A DNA stretch of 64,000 bases from assembly GCA_034336665.1 (NCBI GenBank), contig CM067570.1, positions 11,864,002 through 11,928,001 of the forward strand, written 5' to 3'. Numbering within the stretch: position 1 is the first letter of the stretch; each line of letters starts with the position of its first letter. The notes under the pieces are model-generated. The model was not told the origin of the DNA, ran no database searches, and was given only the letters and a program-made list of their open reading frames with translations. The translations under genes were made by a program, and so were the position numbers. This DNA comes from Luscinia megarhynchos (lineage: Eukaryota; Chordata; Aves; Passeriformes; Turdidae). This document shows positions 22,945 to 37,400 of this stretch, in pieces.

Positions 22945-24693
22945 AAAATAACAAAGAAAAATCTACCTTCAGGAATGAAGACAGCTCTCAAGACCTTCAT
23001 CTTTTTCACCGAGCCAGATGGTGCTTTTCAAGGGGCAGATGCAGGACACACAAATTTCAAGCATGACAGCAAAGAAGTCCCTTCTGCTCATTCCATTTTG
23101 TAGAAGAAAAGAATAAAACTTCTCATGGATCCCTGGACTGCACTTGCGTGAGCGCTGTTAGCTGTCACTAATACAAGCAACTCAGGAGTGTGAAGAGGGT
23201 CAAGTGGAGGATCAGCTCATTACTGTGCTTTAAGAATGGAGGGGATGAATGCTATTCTCATCATAAATATTTTCTTTCTTGCTCTGTACTGCAGAAGGAA
23301 GACATGCCATGCTGTGCTTCAAAGTCACATTGCAATCCCAATCTAATTGTTCATGTTGGGTTTAATATAAACAAAGTCTAATTGCATGTACAGCTTTGTA
23401 AATCCTCAGCATCACTGGAGCTACCCTGATGAGAATTAGGTACAGTATTTCCTCCCTGCCAGTAACAGGTTTTGAATGGAAAGCCTGGAATGTAAAAAAA
23501 GAAATAATGCTAAAAATCCAATCACTCTGACATCCTGTGAGCTAATAAGAGCACGTGAATGCAACAAGCTTAGTACTTCACAGTAATTAATTTGACAGCA
23601 AAGAGCTAACAAGAAAACAACAGGCAGAGCAGTGATGACTGGTTCATAGAGGTCACTGTCAAACAAGAAATAGGTGCAAACACAGTCCATCTCCTTTTGG
23701 AAAAAAACTATTTCATTGCCCTAGTGAAAATGAAATGCCAAAGAGGAAAAATATCTTGGGTTTGAAGGGGATAACAAATCTGGGAAGGTATTTCTAGCAG
23801 TAAAACAAAGTAGAGGTTTTCTTTTTTACATATGGGGATTTTTAATCATCCCTGTTAATCACTGTAGTGGCATGTTTTGGCTTTTGCTTTTTATTCCCCC
23901 CTCTTTCTCAGTTAGCCAAAGCCATTTTGCATATTCAAATATTGGGAAGACTTATCTGTTCTCACAATTACTAACAAACTAATACTCTAATAACCTCTAT
24001 TGTTATTTAAAGTGTGTCCAACACAGCATTCTGGAGGCAGTTCTCACACAATGGACTTTCTCTGGCTTCCTCCTAGAGAAGAACTTAATCAAACCTCAGA
24101 TGCTTTCAGGCAGAAGAGCCTTCGGGGCGAGCAAACAGGGTTAACAGAAAGAAATGTGCCATCTGATTTCTAATCTTGCTCAGGGAGCATGGCCTATTGA
24201 TTGAGCCATAAAGCTCTGTTAATTTTAAGATTTCCTCAGCTTTCAGTTCTTTCCCTTGGGCATAAACTTGTTGCTTACACACAGTGGCTGAACTATCAGG
24301 GAATGGGTAGCTTCACACTCCCCCCACTCTGCTCTCTTCCCCTCCTCCCCTCTATTCTATTTGTTCTGAGCTCATCTGCGTGAGGATACATTTTCACACA
24401 CACCTTCTCAAACCGGCTGCTATTCATCTGATTCAGGGTCATGCTTTTCCATACATTAAATGCAGGGGAGAACTGGGAAGGAAATGGCTGGGATCTGTGC
24501 TTGATGGGCAAGCACACGATTAGCCAGGGAGCCCTGCTGTGAGAAAGTACAGCGTCGGAGGGTATTTTCTGTAGAATCATCAAGTCTCATGACTGGAATC
24601 TGATGCCTATAAAAAGCTACTAGTATAATGAAAACAGTATAAACTGACATCCTCAGGCAGTGTAAATTGGCATGTTCCTGGGATGTCAACTGC
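22945..24693. other. Intergenic DNA upstream of INHBB
   Basis: Ordinary AT-balanced DNA with no exon, RNA gene or clear repeat. It could hold INHBB enhancers, but nothing specific can be named from the sequence. Confidence 0.5.
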
Positions 24694-24778
24694 TGCAGAA
24701 TCACAGGTCAGGTTGGAAGGGACCACCCGTGGGGTCATCTGATCCAACCTCCCTGCTCAAACAGGGTCTTCCTAGATA
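24694..24778 (-). repeat. CR1 LINE 3'-end scrap
   Basis: The plus strand reads GCAGAATCACAGGTCAGG, TTGGAAGGGACCACCCG, 'gtcatctgatccaacctcc' and 'ctgctcaaacagggtc', the reverse complement of an avian CR1 3' terminus. Only about 85 bp are clear. Confidence 0.85.
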
Positions 24779-25387
24779 CAACTCTGTCTTTCTTTATAGC
24801 CTAGATATTTGCTTATGCACATTTTTCTCAAGGGTAAGGATGCAGAAGTCACTCTTGGAGAGCCCAGTCAGTGCAGCCCTGAGCTAGAAACAGCAGGTGG
24901 TGAAGGCACAAGGAAGCTCCCTCGGTGCTCTGTTTCCACTGTGCCCTCAGTGGGACCATGAACAATTTACACTAGAGAAGGATCTGGCCCTTTAGGTAAA
25001 GCACCTTTTATGCTCTTAAACCATTAATAATATCTATTAAGTAACCTTACTAATCCCTTTGAGGTAGGATTTTCTGTACTGTCATGATGGCTGAACTGAA
25101 AAAAAGCTTCACATATGAGAGGCCTGCTTTGCACTAGAAATGCTTCTTTGATAACCAGCAAATACAAGTTTTACTAGCACAAGCATCTTTTTCTGCAAGC
25201 GTTTTCCAAATAAAATAGGCTATACTGGCAAAAGCACTTTTTTTTTTTTGCTCATATAGCTGCGTCTATATGGGGGATTTTTGCACGTAGTGAAACGCAA
25301 TCTGTTTTAAATGGCACTTCAGAAGAGCATTGCTATCCCACAGAAGTTTCAAGGCTAGACCTTGAAGTATATACTTCTGCCTCATAT
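24779..25387. other. Intergenic DNA, possible MIR remnant
   Basis: No gene. At about 25035-25100 the words 'ccttactaatccctttgaggtagga' and 'tgatggctgaactga' resemble a heavily decayed MIR-type SINE, but the match is weak. Confidence 0.3.
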
Positions 25388-25480
25388 CTGAAAGAGCTTT
25401 TTACAAGGTGGCCATTGTCATCTTGCAGGAAATACAGAGAAACTGAGACACAGGGTACAGGGGCAGGCTGGGAGTGCTGT
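25388..25480 (+). repeat. MIR-like SINE remnant
   Basis: A short segment reads 'ttgtcatcttgcaggaaata', then 'gagaaactgagacacaggg', close to the MIR core 'ccattttacagatgaggaaactgaggcacagag'. It is short and diverged, so the family call is tentative. Confidence 0.45.
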
Positions 25481-28400
25481 GCTCTATCTGGAATTTGTAT
25501 TCATTACATTCTTTAGCTTCAGATGAAATTATGTATCCATAATCAGACTCATTCCTCACTACACAAAATTACTTCTTGAACAACTGTGACAAAGACAGTG
25601 GATGTTTCAAAACCAGCATAATTCTGTATAAAAGAAAAGTCCTATTGAAAATCAGGTACGTAAATGCCATTCTGAATGATCAAGACATTTTCTGAACTGC
25701 CAAAGGTAGATCTAACTCATGAAAAAATAAAAACACTAAGAGATTAATCTGGCTTCTTTGCTCCTGCCCATGCTTCTTTAATTGAAAACTGTTTTTTAAC
25801 AGATATTTGTTCTCTAAAAGAAAGAGTCCTACTCTGAACAGGACTCGGAAAAAGAGGGGTTTAGCAGACAAAAACAAAAGACCTGACCAAACTGGGAACT
25901 CTTCATCTAAAGCAGGTAAAGTGAGAATCTGAAAGATGAGTCACAGAGAAATACAGCAGAGCCCTCAACAGGTTTTGAAGAGCACCTATGGAATGCCAGC
26001 TTCCAGCACAAGTGTCAGGCAGGATGGGGAGCATGGGGGAGACAGCAGGACAGGGTGGCAGGGATATACTCACAGCCTCAGCCTCGTGCTTCAAGGGCAG
26101 TGTGCTGGCTGGTCAATGCTCTTCAGGCCCCCTCCATGCTCTGGGAAGGTTTGCAGCCGAGCCCCAGGTTCACTGTGGCTGAATTTCGTGCCCGTGGTGC
26201 AGTGCAGTCAGGTCCCTGCCTAGGCAGGTCTCCACACACAGCAGTGTCCCCTTGCCAAAAGGGCTGACTTCAGGGATCTGCTCCAGTCTCCAGGGTAAAG
26301 GGGCCCAGCACCATGGGGTGGGTATCCTGTGTGCTATTCGAGAGCTGTCCGCTGCTTGCTGACAGCCCAGAGTATTCTTGTTTTCCTCGCACAGTGTGTC
26401 CTCTGCAGTCCAAAGCTGTAGCCTTATAACCAGGCAGTGACTTCCTCTGAAGTTGCTTGTATTGACCTAAATAGGTTGGGGCGGGTGAGGACACACAGAG
26501 AACATGAAAAAGCTGTGCTGGTTGCCCAACAAAGAAGTGTCTGCTTTGTGGTGAGCACTTTTAACATATAAGCACTTTTAACATACTGTAAAGAACATGA
26601 TTTTCATGTTTGTTTAAGTTCACACCAAAAGGCTTGCAAAGTAGCAAAGTGGTTAAAAATAAAATCTGCATTTAAGTGGTAAACAAAATAGTTAAAACCT
26701 GACTTTTTGTAATTTGAACGCTACTTACTGAGGCAGCGCGTTTAGAAGTCCACGGGTGCTTTTCTTCTGTACATCCACCCATGGCTGATGCATCTGATAG
26801 ATCTAGAAAATTAACTTTAGGATGGAGCAATGTTAAAATCAGCTGCCCTGAGAAAAGCAGTGATTATCAGGGAATGGTGACAAGATAGAGAGGTTCCCCT
26901 CCAATTTTAAATGAAGCTCAGAAGCAAAAAATGGCTGGTAGCTTGGAATGCTGTAGGAGAAATGGAGTACTAGAGTCATGTCACAACAGACAATCACTAG
27001 TGCTCCACGAGTACCTGAACATAGGCTACTTTCTTTTTTTTTCCCCCACAATCAAGTAGCACAATGTAAAGGAAATATCTACATCTACTTCTTGTGGACT
27101 GGCTGCAGACAGAAGTCCTGGGATTAGGCCTGAATTTTTCTCTTTTTACCCCATTTTCACTAGCTGTGAGTTAGGATGACAGCATTCAGTTCTCTGTAGG
27201 TTGCTTTGAAATGAAGAAAAGAGGCATACAATAATTCATCTTTTCCATGGAGCTTGACATGAACAGCGTGGCCTTGGTGCTGTATGTCAAAAGTAATTCT
27301 CAATCTGTTCATAGTTAAATTGCACAGTTTTGTTTCCATGAATCTTATTATATTAAACCAAAACTGTTGTGCAGTTCGGCTGTTTTCAAAAGAATGTCAA
27401 GAGTGAGATTTGAAAGATGATTGTGATGTGTTTGACTCTCTGCTGGGGCCAGGGTCGAGGCAGTGCTGTAAGAGCACCAACGTGCCCGAGTTCCAGCTCT
27501 TCCAGTGGGGCAGAACAGCAGCACTGTCACCCTGAATGGAGCTCTGTGGATTTATCCCAGCTGAGAGCTGCCCCATGCAGCTCATGCTCATTGCCCTCTG
27601 CTATTTAGTCACTGCAGGCCTTGAGCTAGAATGTTCAGACCTCTCACCCACCACGTTTGCTGCATGGACATTGGCTCCAAGAAAGGTCCTCTGCTACCAC
27701 ACTAAATCACAGGAGAAGGTTATTAACAAAAATTTCTGAATGGCATTCTGCCCTGCTCAGTATCTAACAGTCATAACTCAGTGCCTGGATATGCTGTGGT
27801 GTTAAAACAAAAGGGGTTGCAAATGCTGTACAACTTGGTGCTAACCTCTGCCATTTCTTCCAAAACACGTGAAAAAGCACTTACACTGTGACAGCTTTTC
27901 CATTTTCCAGGCTACAAGCAAGTCTTCTTGTTCTGTTATTTCCCTGCCTTGATCTTCTCAGAAGTGGAGGAGATTATTAATAAAGAATAACCCTAAAACT
28001 TCTCCACAGCCATTTGCCATTTCTGAGTAATAGTCTTGTCCCCTCAGTGTTTACAGCTGTGGTTGAGATCCTTACCAAGAACATTATTAAGAATAAATTA
28101 TAATATGTGGAAATATTACTGTGAAATATACTGATAGTATTATACCAGGATAAGAAAAGAAACCACTGGTTCAGAGATGGCAAAAGCAGAAGCACGTGGA
28201 TCATGTTAAGCAGACATTGGGTCTAACAAACCTACACAGGTACTGAAGTGTTAGCTGGGTGCAGAGCTGCAACAGGAAAGTGTGTTGTTCTAGGGTTTTT
28301 TGCTTAAAAGATGAGAGAGAGGGCCTAGGGGAGGGGAATGCATAAAAAAGAAAAGGGATGAACTTTTTTTTTTGGCTACTCCACATGGGGTTTTCCTCTG

Positions 28401-31400
28401 TTTAAATGCTGAAGGACAGAAAGATTTTAAATTAAAATCTTAATAAATATAGCCCTGAGGCTAGTAACATTATTACATCCAAGATGATTACAGCAACCAA
28501 GCCACAAAATACATATATATATTTATTTGAAGCATAATAAGCCTCAGTATTTAGTCAGAAGAGGGCTAGGCAGCTAACTGACTTCCAAACTGAGAATTTT
28601 CCATTTCACCCTACCAAAAGTATGAAACAAACCAGTACCTGGTTTGCAGAGTTTGTTTAGCTTCTGTACAAGATAACATTATTACTGTTTGTATTTTAGA
28701 TACACATATATATTTTTCAGATCATATGCATGAGAGTAGGGAAGAAGAAACCCAAGTTTGCAATAAGAGATATGGATAATTATTCAGCTTCATTGTGAAA
28801 GAGGGATCTCCTCTCCCCCAGATTGCTCGAGTAAGGCGTGTTTTCCTTGAGACATTTGCCTTTTTCAGTCGATCCTAGTTTCAATGTAAGATTCTGCACT
28901 CTACGTGTTTGTGTAGAGCGTTGGGGTTTTTTTAATTATGGAAATTTTTTAATAAAGGATACAGGGAAAATATGGGATACAAAGAAAAGGATACAAGCTG
29001 ATAAAGATGATTAAATCATAGAGCGACTGTGGAGTGGGTCATGAAGTGTTATAATCCCCAACTCCCCTCTGCTTTCTGCCTCAATGTGTTAATGCATCAC
29101 ACTTTAGTACAGTGACACTTTCAGCCCTAGGTGGAAATTCACACATGATGAAGAGGTGGAGGAGGATTTCCAGATGGTCAGACCTCAGGGAGTGCGAAAA
29201 GGTGGGGGGAGGAAGGGAGAAACTGCTGAAAGGAATCGGACTTTGGTCACATCAGTAATTTCCAGCTGAAAATGGAATATTAAAAAAACCACCCAAACCC
29301 CAAAAAACAATCACTAAGGATCCCATACCGGGGCCAGGTGCACTCAGGTTTGGACATTATGTGTGATAAATCCTCACCAATACCGGTTGTGAAAGATCCC
29401 TAGGAAATATTGGTTTATTTGTGTGCAACAGAAAGGTGTGAGCTTCGTTTCTTTGGCCAAATTTTATCCTTGGTACTAAAGCACCCTGACACAGACCCAA
29501 TTAGTTGTTTTATTCTCCACAGTTCCTCTTTAGTAAAGGTTATTGTAAACTGGTACTTGCTCTGAATTGTGCACATATTTTCACTCCATCAGATGCTGTA
29601 CTTGGCTGCTGCATCCTTTGGGACCCTCTTCTGCAGGGCCACCTCTACAAGAACAGTGAAGGGCACTGAGAGAAAATACAAGGCCTGCATCCAGTTGGTC
29701 CCATCAGACCCCAAAACAGGCCCCACTTTCCCTTTAGGGGAGCATAAGGCAGCAGCTGCTATCTCACACAGCTGGACTTCTCTAAGACGACCTCATTTAC
29801 TGTGGTCTTTCGGGGAGAGTGGGAAGGTACTCACGGGCCAGAGTTCAAGGGGTCTGGTCCTTCAGGGTGAGAGGTGCTAGAGCTGTATAAAGAATTAGCA
29901 ATAGATGGTATTTTGTACAGCCACAGCTTTTTCCAGATGTCAAGATTAGAGACAATTTAAGATAACCAGTTATTTAGGCATCACAGTACCCCTATATTTT
30001 GTGTGTGTGTGTTAAGGCTAGTCTCTTCATAATGCCATAAAAACTGAGCATTAGGTATGATGGCTTGGACTGCATTTCTAAGGGCTCTTGCTTCATTCAG
30101 CTTCAGGTGTTCCTTGGGTCACAGACATTTCAACTACCACAAAATGTGCACTCAAGCTGCCAACAGTGTGCAGTCACACTGAAAAGGTGCTTTTGTTTAA
30201 TATCACCAGTATGATTGCATGCAATTTACCTGTATTTCCTGGACAGCAGCTAAGTAAATTGACCACAGCCTGGTGAACTACTGGAACAAATATCATGAGA
30301 AACAAGGCAGTTGCACAGATTTCACTTTGGGGAAACGTTTGTTGGATGTCCACTCCCTGTCACTCCCAGTACAAATCATATTGTGCATGCAGGTCAGGAC
30401 AAAGTTCAAGGAGACAGAAGACACTTATTCAACTTCTGCTAGAGCAACTTGAAATTTGTGAAATGTGTGGTTTTAACTGATGCTGAATTCCTACCCTCAT
30501 TAATTGACTTTTTATGTTACAATCACTTGTGTCATAACGAAATACAAAGAAATCTTGAGCATCTGATGTGGTAGTGACTTACATGATGATATATTTAAGA
30601 TGTCCAGCTGCATGTCACTGGCTTTAGTGGCAAAACCAAAGGCCTCTGAGCTTTGTAAATCCTGCAGCATCCGTCTCGGACTTCAGTCCCTTACAATGAC
30701 TAGATTAACGTCTCTGACTTTTTTCCCTAAGAACTCAGTGCAGCAGGTGTTTTCAATCTGCCCACCTTCCAGATCAGGTGTCCAAAAATGCAGCAATAAA
30801 TGTAATTTTTTTTTTTCTTCCCTGATTCTAAAAGAGCTCAAGGTGGGTGGAGGATATGGGCGTAGGCTATTTTTATTCATACCTTAATTTAGTCAGTAGT
30901 CCAACGGTTCATGAAGAAGAGCTGGGCTCAGTCTTCTTTTCTGCCTGACAGAGTCCCAGGGAACATGAGAGGCAGCTCAGGTCTTCTTGGAAGGAGCAGA
31001 CCATGGGGTGGTGCTGGGACAGGAGCACTCCCCAAGCCTCCAGTTGAGTCAGTGCGTGACCAAAAGGGAGCAGGAACCCACAACTCTGTAAATAGACAGT
31101 TCAGAGAACCACAAGCCCAGGCCTCCCTTCTTCTCACCCTGCTAGCCAAAACATTTGGAACTAGCTAATTCACATGAGATCAGCTTTAAGTGGATGGAGG
31201 CAGCCCCCTCCCTGGCACCAAGCAGACCCTGGTAAGTGCACTCTGCTGGGAGAGGAGACATACACATTCCCCGGGGCAGAAGGGAATTGAGCCATGTGAA
31301 ATTCCCCATGTTCGGCACTAGCCTTTTGAGCGCCGAGCACAGTGTATACAAAACACTGCTGTGCTGCCAACCACCCTGCCTTTGCCTTGCATGAACGGAC

Positions 31401-34400
31401 CCACGCTGTGCTCCTGGAAAAAAGCCAAGACAGAGCCTCAATTGTGAAGCCCAAGGGATTCTCAGCCCGCAAGCAAGGTAGATTTAAGAGGCTGTGTTGC
31501 CCATGGCTTGCCCAGGCAGAGGAGCAGCCCCTTGGTTTTGGTGGCTGCCATTTTGAGGTAGAGCGTGGTTCAGGAAACATCACTTCAAAAGGCAAAGATT
31601 TGTGGTGGCTGCCAAGAACTGGCATTGCAGCACTCCCCAGTGATGCCCAGGACTTTTTCTAAGCCTGCTTCCCCCAGACTAAAACAGCACTCTTCCCCCA
31701 AACTAAAACATCGCTGTTGCTGCCATGCTAGCACTCCATGAAGAAAGAGCAGAGGCAGCTCCCCCAGAGTCCAAACCACTGCACAATAAATTCTGTACAG
31801 ACCCAGGTCTGCCCACAAAGCAGGCACTACAGGAGAGCAGAGAGATCACAAGGTAAATGTGCCAAGTGACTCTCTTCCCTCTCGAAGTGACAAGGCATGA
31901 ACTTGCAGAATTAAACAAAATTAGTCCTGCTGGAACTTATTTTCTGTCTAGTTGGCAAGGCTGAGCTTGTTTAACAGTAATGGTTAAAGGACAATAAAGG
32001 AATACAGGGGTAACTAAGGGTGGATTTAGACAAGGCAAACCATTAACTGTCTCTATTAAGACTTGAAAGTAACCAAGTGGTTGGAAGCTGTCAAGGAAGA
32101 CAGTATTTAGAGCAGAAGTGGAAGAGCTGAATGAATAGAATAAATTGATAGAATATTTGCCCATAACATGGGACTGCTGCTGTGAACAATTACAGGCATG
32201 CAACAAGGCAGGAATAAACAGCTCCCCAGCCCGTGACTGGGATGTTTTGTTATTTAGCAGAGACCACCTGGTGTACATCAGAGAAAACTTCATCTTCTCA
32301 CCACGGACTTCCAGCCTTTGGAGCTTGTAGTCTCTTTTTGGGCCTCTGACACAAATACATGCAAAAGGCCTTCCCAGCAGGAAGTACCCAACTCCTTTAA
32401 CTGGGAAGCCAAATTAGCAGTCTTGCTAAGACACCTTTCCTACCCTCACCCCTTGGTTATTTCCCAAAACAAGAGGAACCGCAAAGGAGCCTGTGATGAC
32501 TGAAAGGGAGACTCTGCCAGCAGCAGAGCTTCCTCTGTGCATGCGCCACTTGCTGCAGCCTGTCTGGGGTGATGGTGCTGTCAGCAGGAAGGGGTTACCA
32601 GGAAAGGTGGGGCTGCAGAGCTTTTCACCTTTCACTTCCCTAGCTTTTCTGCAGCTAGGAACAGGCTACAAGTCCACTCTAATTTCTACATTTAGGATAT
32701 GTGTTCATCAGCTTTTAAAATTTGAAGTCCTGGGAAAGGCTTTTTAGGAAAAAAGAAAGAAAACAAAGTAAAGCACACATCCGTTTGTCATAGACTTGCA
32801 TTTCAAAACCTCCAAACCTATTTAATACCTTTGACTTTACCCAATTTGTGTCTCATAGGGAAGACTTTCCCTGGAATCTATATCCCCATTTCTTTCCAAA
32901 AATGAAGAACAAAAGATAAGTTTTAACTTGGTGTTGATGCAATATTCACCCCACCCAGAACCAACTTTGAAAGCTCATGTAAAAAACATGAAGAGTAATT
33001 TTTACTTAGCTCTTGTTATGAACAATTCAGAGATAAGAAACAAGGCAAGACACGTCTCAGCTGCAAGTGTGAACATGATCTCAACACTGCAACATTTTCC
33101 TTGCCTGGCTAGAGATGGGTTGGCAGCATGAGGTATATGAAGGTAGGTTACAGGTGACAAGAATGTAAAAAGCCTGTTATTAAACTAGGTGTAAGCAGTC
33201 TTGGAACTTCATTAGGGCCAGGGAATTCAGCCCTGGACATTGCACCTGCTTGATTATTCACTATTAAACAAATGCTGTAAACTTAGTTTCAAGTTGGAGA
33301 GGATTCAGACACAGCTTTTCCTGCCCTCTGACTGGGCAGCGGATGGAAAGCAGTTTGTGTCATGGACAAACTCCATGTGCTCACCTCTTTCAGGAGAGAA
33401 GTCTTCATCACAAGTTTTCACCAGGTGCAAAGTACAAGTCATTTGCTGTCCTCCAACTACAACTATAGAAAGGGAGTGAACTGCAGTGTGTTAAAGGTAC
33501 ATTTGGGCACTGACCTATTTTTGTTCATTTGCCATGGGAGAGACATGTGGAAACATTGTGGTTTGATGGATTTGATTAAATATATGCTAATGAATAAAGA
33601 AAATTAAGTGCATCCCTTGGGCTCCTGGCAAGCTGCCAAGACAGACACTGAGACCACCAACAGGGGATCCTTATGTTCCCACTTTTGCAATCCTTCAGAT
33701 TCCTACTGCAAAGGATGGTGACCCAGCAGAAATGGGGCTTGAAGTTGAGTGGCTTGCGTGTCCTGCCTCCACTTCTCTCCAAATGCCACAATATTTTAAA
33801 ATTTATGCCCCAGGTGCTGGAATCAGCAAGCATAAGAACATCTTTGTTTTCATTGAAAAAAGTACTTCTGCCATCGTTGTTAAAGAAAGAAAGCTTGCAA
33901 ACATGAAGCAAGGGTACTCAAAATGCTTGGAAACAAAAAGACTGTGAAAGAGAACTCCAAGTTCATTTTCTAAAGCATCTCATTATTTCTAAACCAAATG
34001 CAGTTTTGGAGGCCTGACTTATGGTTTTCAAGCTCCTGAGGCAAAGCTGCAAATGTGGCCTGTATTCCCACGCAGGAGAAGCTCTGCCTGCCCTCCTCCC
34101 TCGGTACCGTTCAGGGAGGGAAAGGAGAGAAAAAAGGCAAATCCTAACAACTCCAGCAGGCACAGTGTTACCCTCTGCTCCACAAGTGTTTAGTGCACTA
34201 CTGTCATCATTCAAGCAGATTTACTCAAGGTACCACATTAGAAAGCTCTAACCTGGCTGCACAGGTAGGTGAGTCATATTCTGCTGCTGTTCTTCACGTG
34301 GAAGCAGCTTTCATTAGCAAAGTCTGAAGCGTCCAGCTGGCCTTGTGCTCATAATCCTTCTGTGAGTACTTGTTCTTCCCATAGTGTGATTCATTCTGTT

Positions 34401-37400
34401 GTCCTGCAGTCTTCGGAGCTGGAATGAGGCAGCCAACCATAGCTGGGGATGCAAGTACCTGTCACACAGTGGCACTGCTCAGCACCTAATTGGGGTGCAG
34501 TCACCAAGAGTGAAAGGAAAAGAAGGGCTCATGTTTTATTAAGCTGCTTGAACCCAAGCAGACCTAGGAAACCCTCTGAACCCTTCATGCAGGCTATAGA
34601 GACCCCTGAGTGAAAAGTGGTTCTTCCACACCCATGACCAGGGCACAAACTAGAAAATGAAAACTAGAAACCTAGTGCATCCTGCAGACATTTTTTTCAG
34701 CAACCTAGTATATTTGGGTATTCATAACATCCGCTTCCAATCAAGAAACAGTTTTAACTTCTGATTTCTGAAGCATGTCATTCTGGAAAATGACACTTCT
34801 ATCAAGGAAGTCTGTGTCTGACCAGGACCATCTCTCACCAGCTCTTAGCAGCCTTTTTAAAACTGATGAGCCCAATTTCTAGGAGTAAAACTGCAGGGTA
34901 TCTTGGGCAATGTTGCCATGACGGTTTTCATTTAGAAGCAAGGAAGATTTTGGCTATTTTTTCAGATAATTACTCCTTCCCACAGTCCACAGTTGTTTTC
35001 CTTGTTTACAGGTATAGAATTGTAATGCCATCATTTTGTGGGGAGAGTAATCATGTTACAGAGCACTCTTGCAGACCACAGGTTGAAATACTCATCCAAA
35101 CAGCAGGTTCAGTTTGTTGTATGTGTTTTCCTTTTTAAAATAAAAACAGAGCACTATTAAACTGTAGGGAGTAACTTTCCTTGTCTCTCAATGCTACATG
35201 TGTGCACAAGTTTGTCCTTGAATTCTGGTATTTGGCCTATGAAGCCAACATGCATAAAGCCTCTGATATCCCAAATGCTAGGCTTTAAAAACAAACTCTA
35301 TAAACTCTGATTATATCAAAAACATGATTCTGCCTCAAAGCCAAGTAACAAAGCTCATTGAAGGGAACTTCTGTAAACTCTGGAGATTAATCAAATCTAT
35401 AAGGAAGGCAAGTGCAGAGCATGTGATCCCAGCCTAACCTCAACGTTTTAGTTCCAACCCCCTTTGGAGTTAGAATGCTTTTGCTGCTATATATCCCTAG
35501 TAGATCCTATTCCCATAAGAGACACTGAGTAGTTTGGGGGAAGAAAGACCAAGGGAAAAACATAGATAGGATATTCTATGACCCACCCCCAATGAAGGCT
35601 TTTTATTTCAAAGAAAGCCCGGCATCTTTAGTCACTCTTAGAAACAAAACATTTAGTGAAGTACTGCACAGTCTCAGGGAGCAATAAGTATTCTTTCAGG
35701 CATGCAAATCAGTGCTCAGCAAGCAGAACAAACTTACACTTGCAAGGCAAACTGGTTTAATGCCAGAGAAAACGTAAATCCACCATCCTCATGAGAAATT
35801 GGGTGTTCTGCTGCACAGAAGAATGTTTAGGCAAGATTTAACATTAGCATTTGCATGCAAAAGGAAAATTTAATTTTAGAACAAAGTCTCATATTGCATG
35901 AGAGAATAATACAGCCAAGCAACAAAACCAGAAGAATCTAGCTAGTGTGGATTTCTACATGTAATTCAGGTGGCAGATAAATAGCAGCAACTTGTCTGCT
36001 CGTCTGAGCATGCTGAAGAGCCCCCCTCCACGGCAGAGCTTCTAACTCATAAATCCACAAGATGGAGCCAGCAGTTCTCAGGAAGAGGTGCCTGTACCGT
36101 CCCAGGAATTGTCAGCACTTAGCTCACAGAACCACACTAAAATGTTCTGATTGGGCAGAATACAGGCAAACACAAAGGCAGAAGCCAAACTACGTACGAG
36201 TCATCATCTCCCGTTTCATGCTGCTGCAACCAAAGGCAAGCCTGCTCCTCGCAAGCATCTGCAGACTATCTGAAGAAAAAGGTGCCAATCTGGGCTTTGG
36301 GTGCAGCTGTGTAACACAGCTGTGCTCCGAACCCTCTCCTGCCTCCTACACAACACTTTTCATGCTACCCTTTCTCTGCCACAGAATATTTTAGAAGTTA
36401 CTTCACTGGGAAGGAGAGCAGCATAAACCACCGTGGCAATCAGAAACACAGGGCAAACACCAGCCAAGCACCATGTAAACAAGATTATGTAAATTGCTGC
36501 AGTCCTTGGCCAGAAGTCATCAGCTAGAGAATGTTCCACTTCCAACTTGTACAGCAACGGTGGCAGAAACTGCCTGAAAGTTTACTGTGAATCCCATTGC
36601 TCTGCCACTCCAAGTTAAGTGGCATTAGAGAGCAGTGAGTCTGTCCTGAGCCATCCTGCCTCAGAAGCATCTCAGCTTCTCTCCTGCATTTCATTCACCA
36701 CAAACCTACACGTAGAATGGAGTCTGGCACACTCAAAAGACTAAGGACTAGGTTTTCCATACACTGTTGTTTATTCTGTTATTCAAAGGCATAAGACTGT
36801 CTGAAGAAAAGACAAAGCAACTCTGTCATTTTTATAGTTGACACAAGCTGTCTGATCCAATTAAGTTCTGGAAAATTAACTGTGAATGAACCAAACTACT
36901 ATGTAAATTCAGTCCTGAAAAACATGTATACAATTTCCAGAAAGCCAATGATGAGTGTCTCAAGTCACCTCTTCCTCCCCTCCCACAATCTAATCTTGTT
37001 TCATATTCGATAGAAAGGTTAGCTCCAGACACTGAAAATCAGTGGCTGGCTCATTCAAAAATTTGGGCATTGGGCATGCTCTTAGTATGCTGTAAAAATC
37101 AATAACAAACAAATATGAAGCTCATTTTTTTCTTTTTATTATCAATAGTAATACAAATCAGTTGTATTAGCATGATAATGAAAAGTGACCAGTTTTACAG
37201 ACATTAAAAATGTTTGTGCAAGTTAGAGACAAAGCTCTGAAGCTATGTAAGGAAAAAAACAAGAATTTACATTGGATAGTATAGCATACATAGTTTAGAG
37301 GCAGTTTCATTAAGTCTTGCAATCACAATCACTTCCTCTACACTAAACCTCTCACTTGGTGTTAGAGATAACACCTTCCCCTCCCAAGAGGAACACCTGC

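Noticed and set aside
21768..23009. 413-codon minus-strand open frame
   Set aside because: It lies in a GC-rich island, is rich in Pro/Arg/Ser, includes peptide encoded by the GGAC repeat, and overlaps equally long frames on the other strand. This is composition, not coding.
30900..31700. Cluster of medium-length frames on both strands
   Set aside because: The patch is somewhat GC-richer. Frames overlap on both strands, carry no recognisable domain and lack supporting splice sites.
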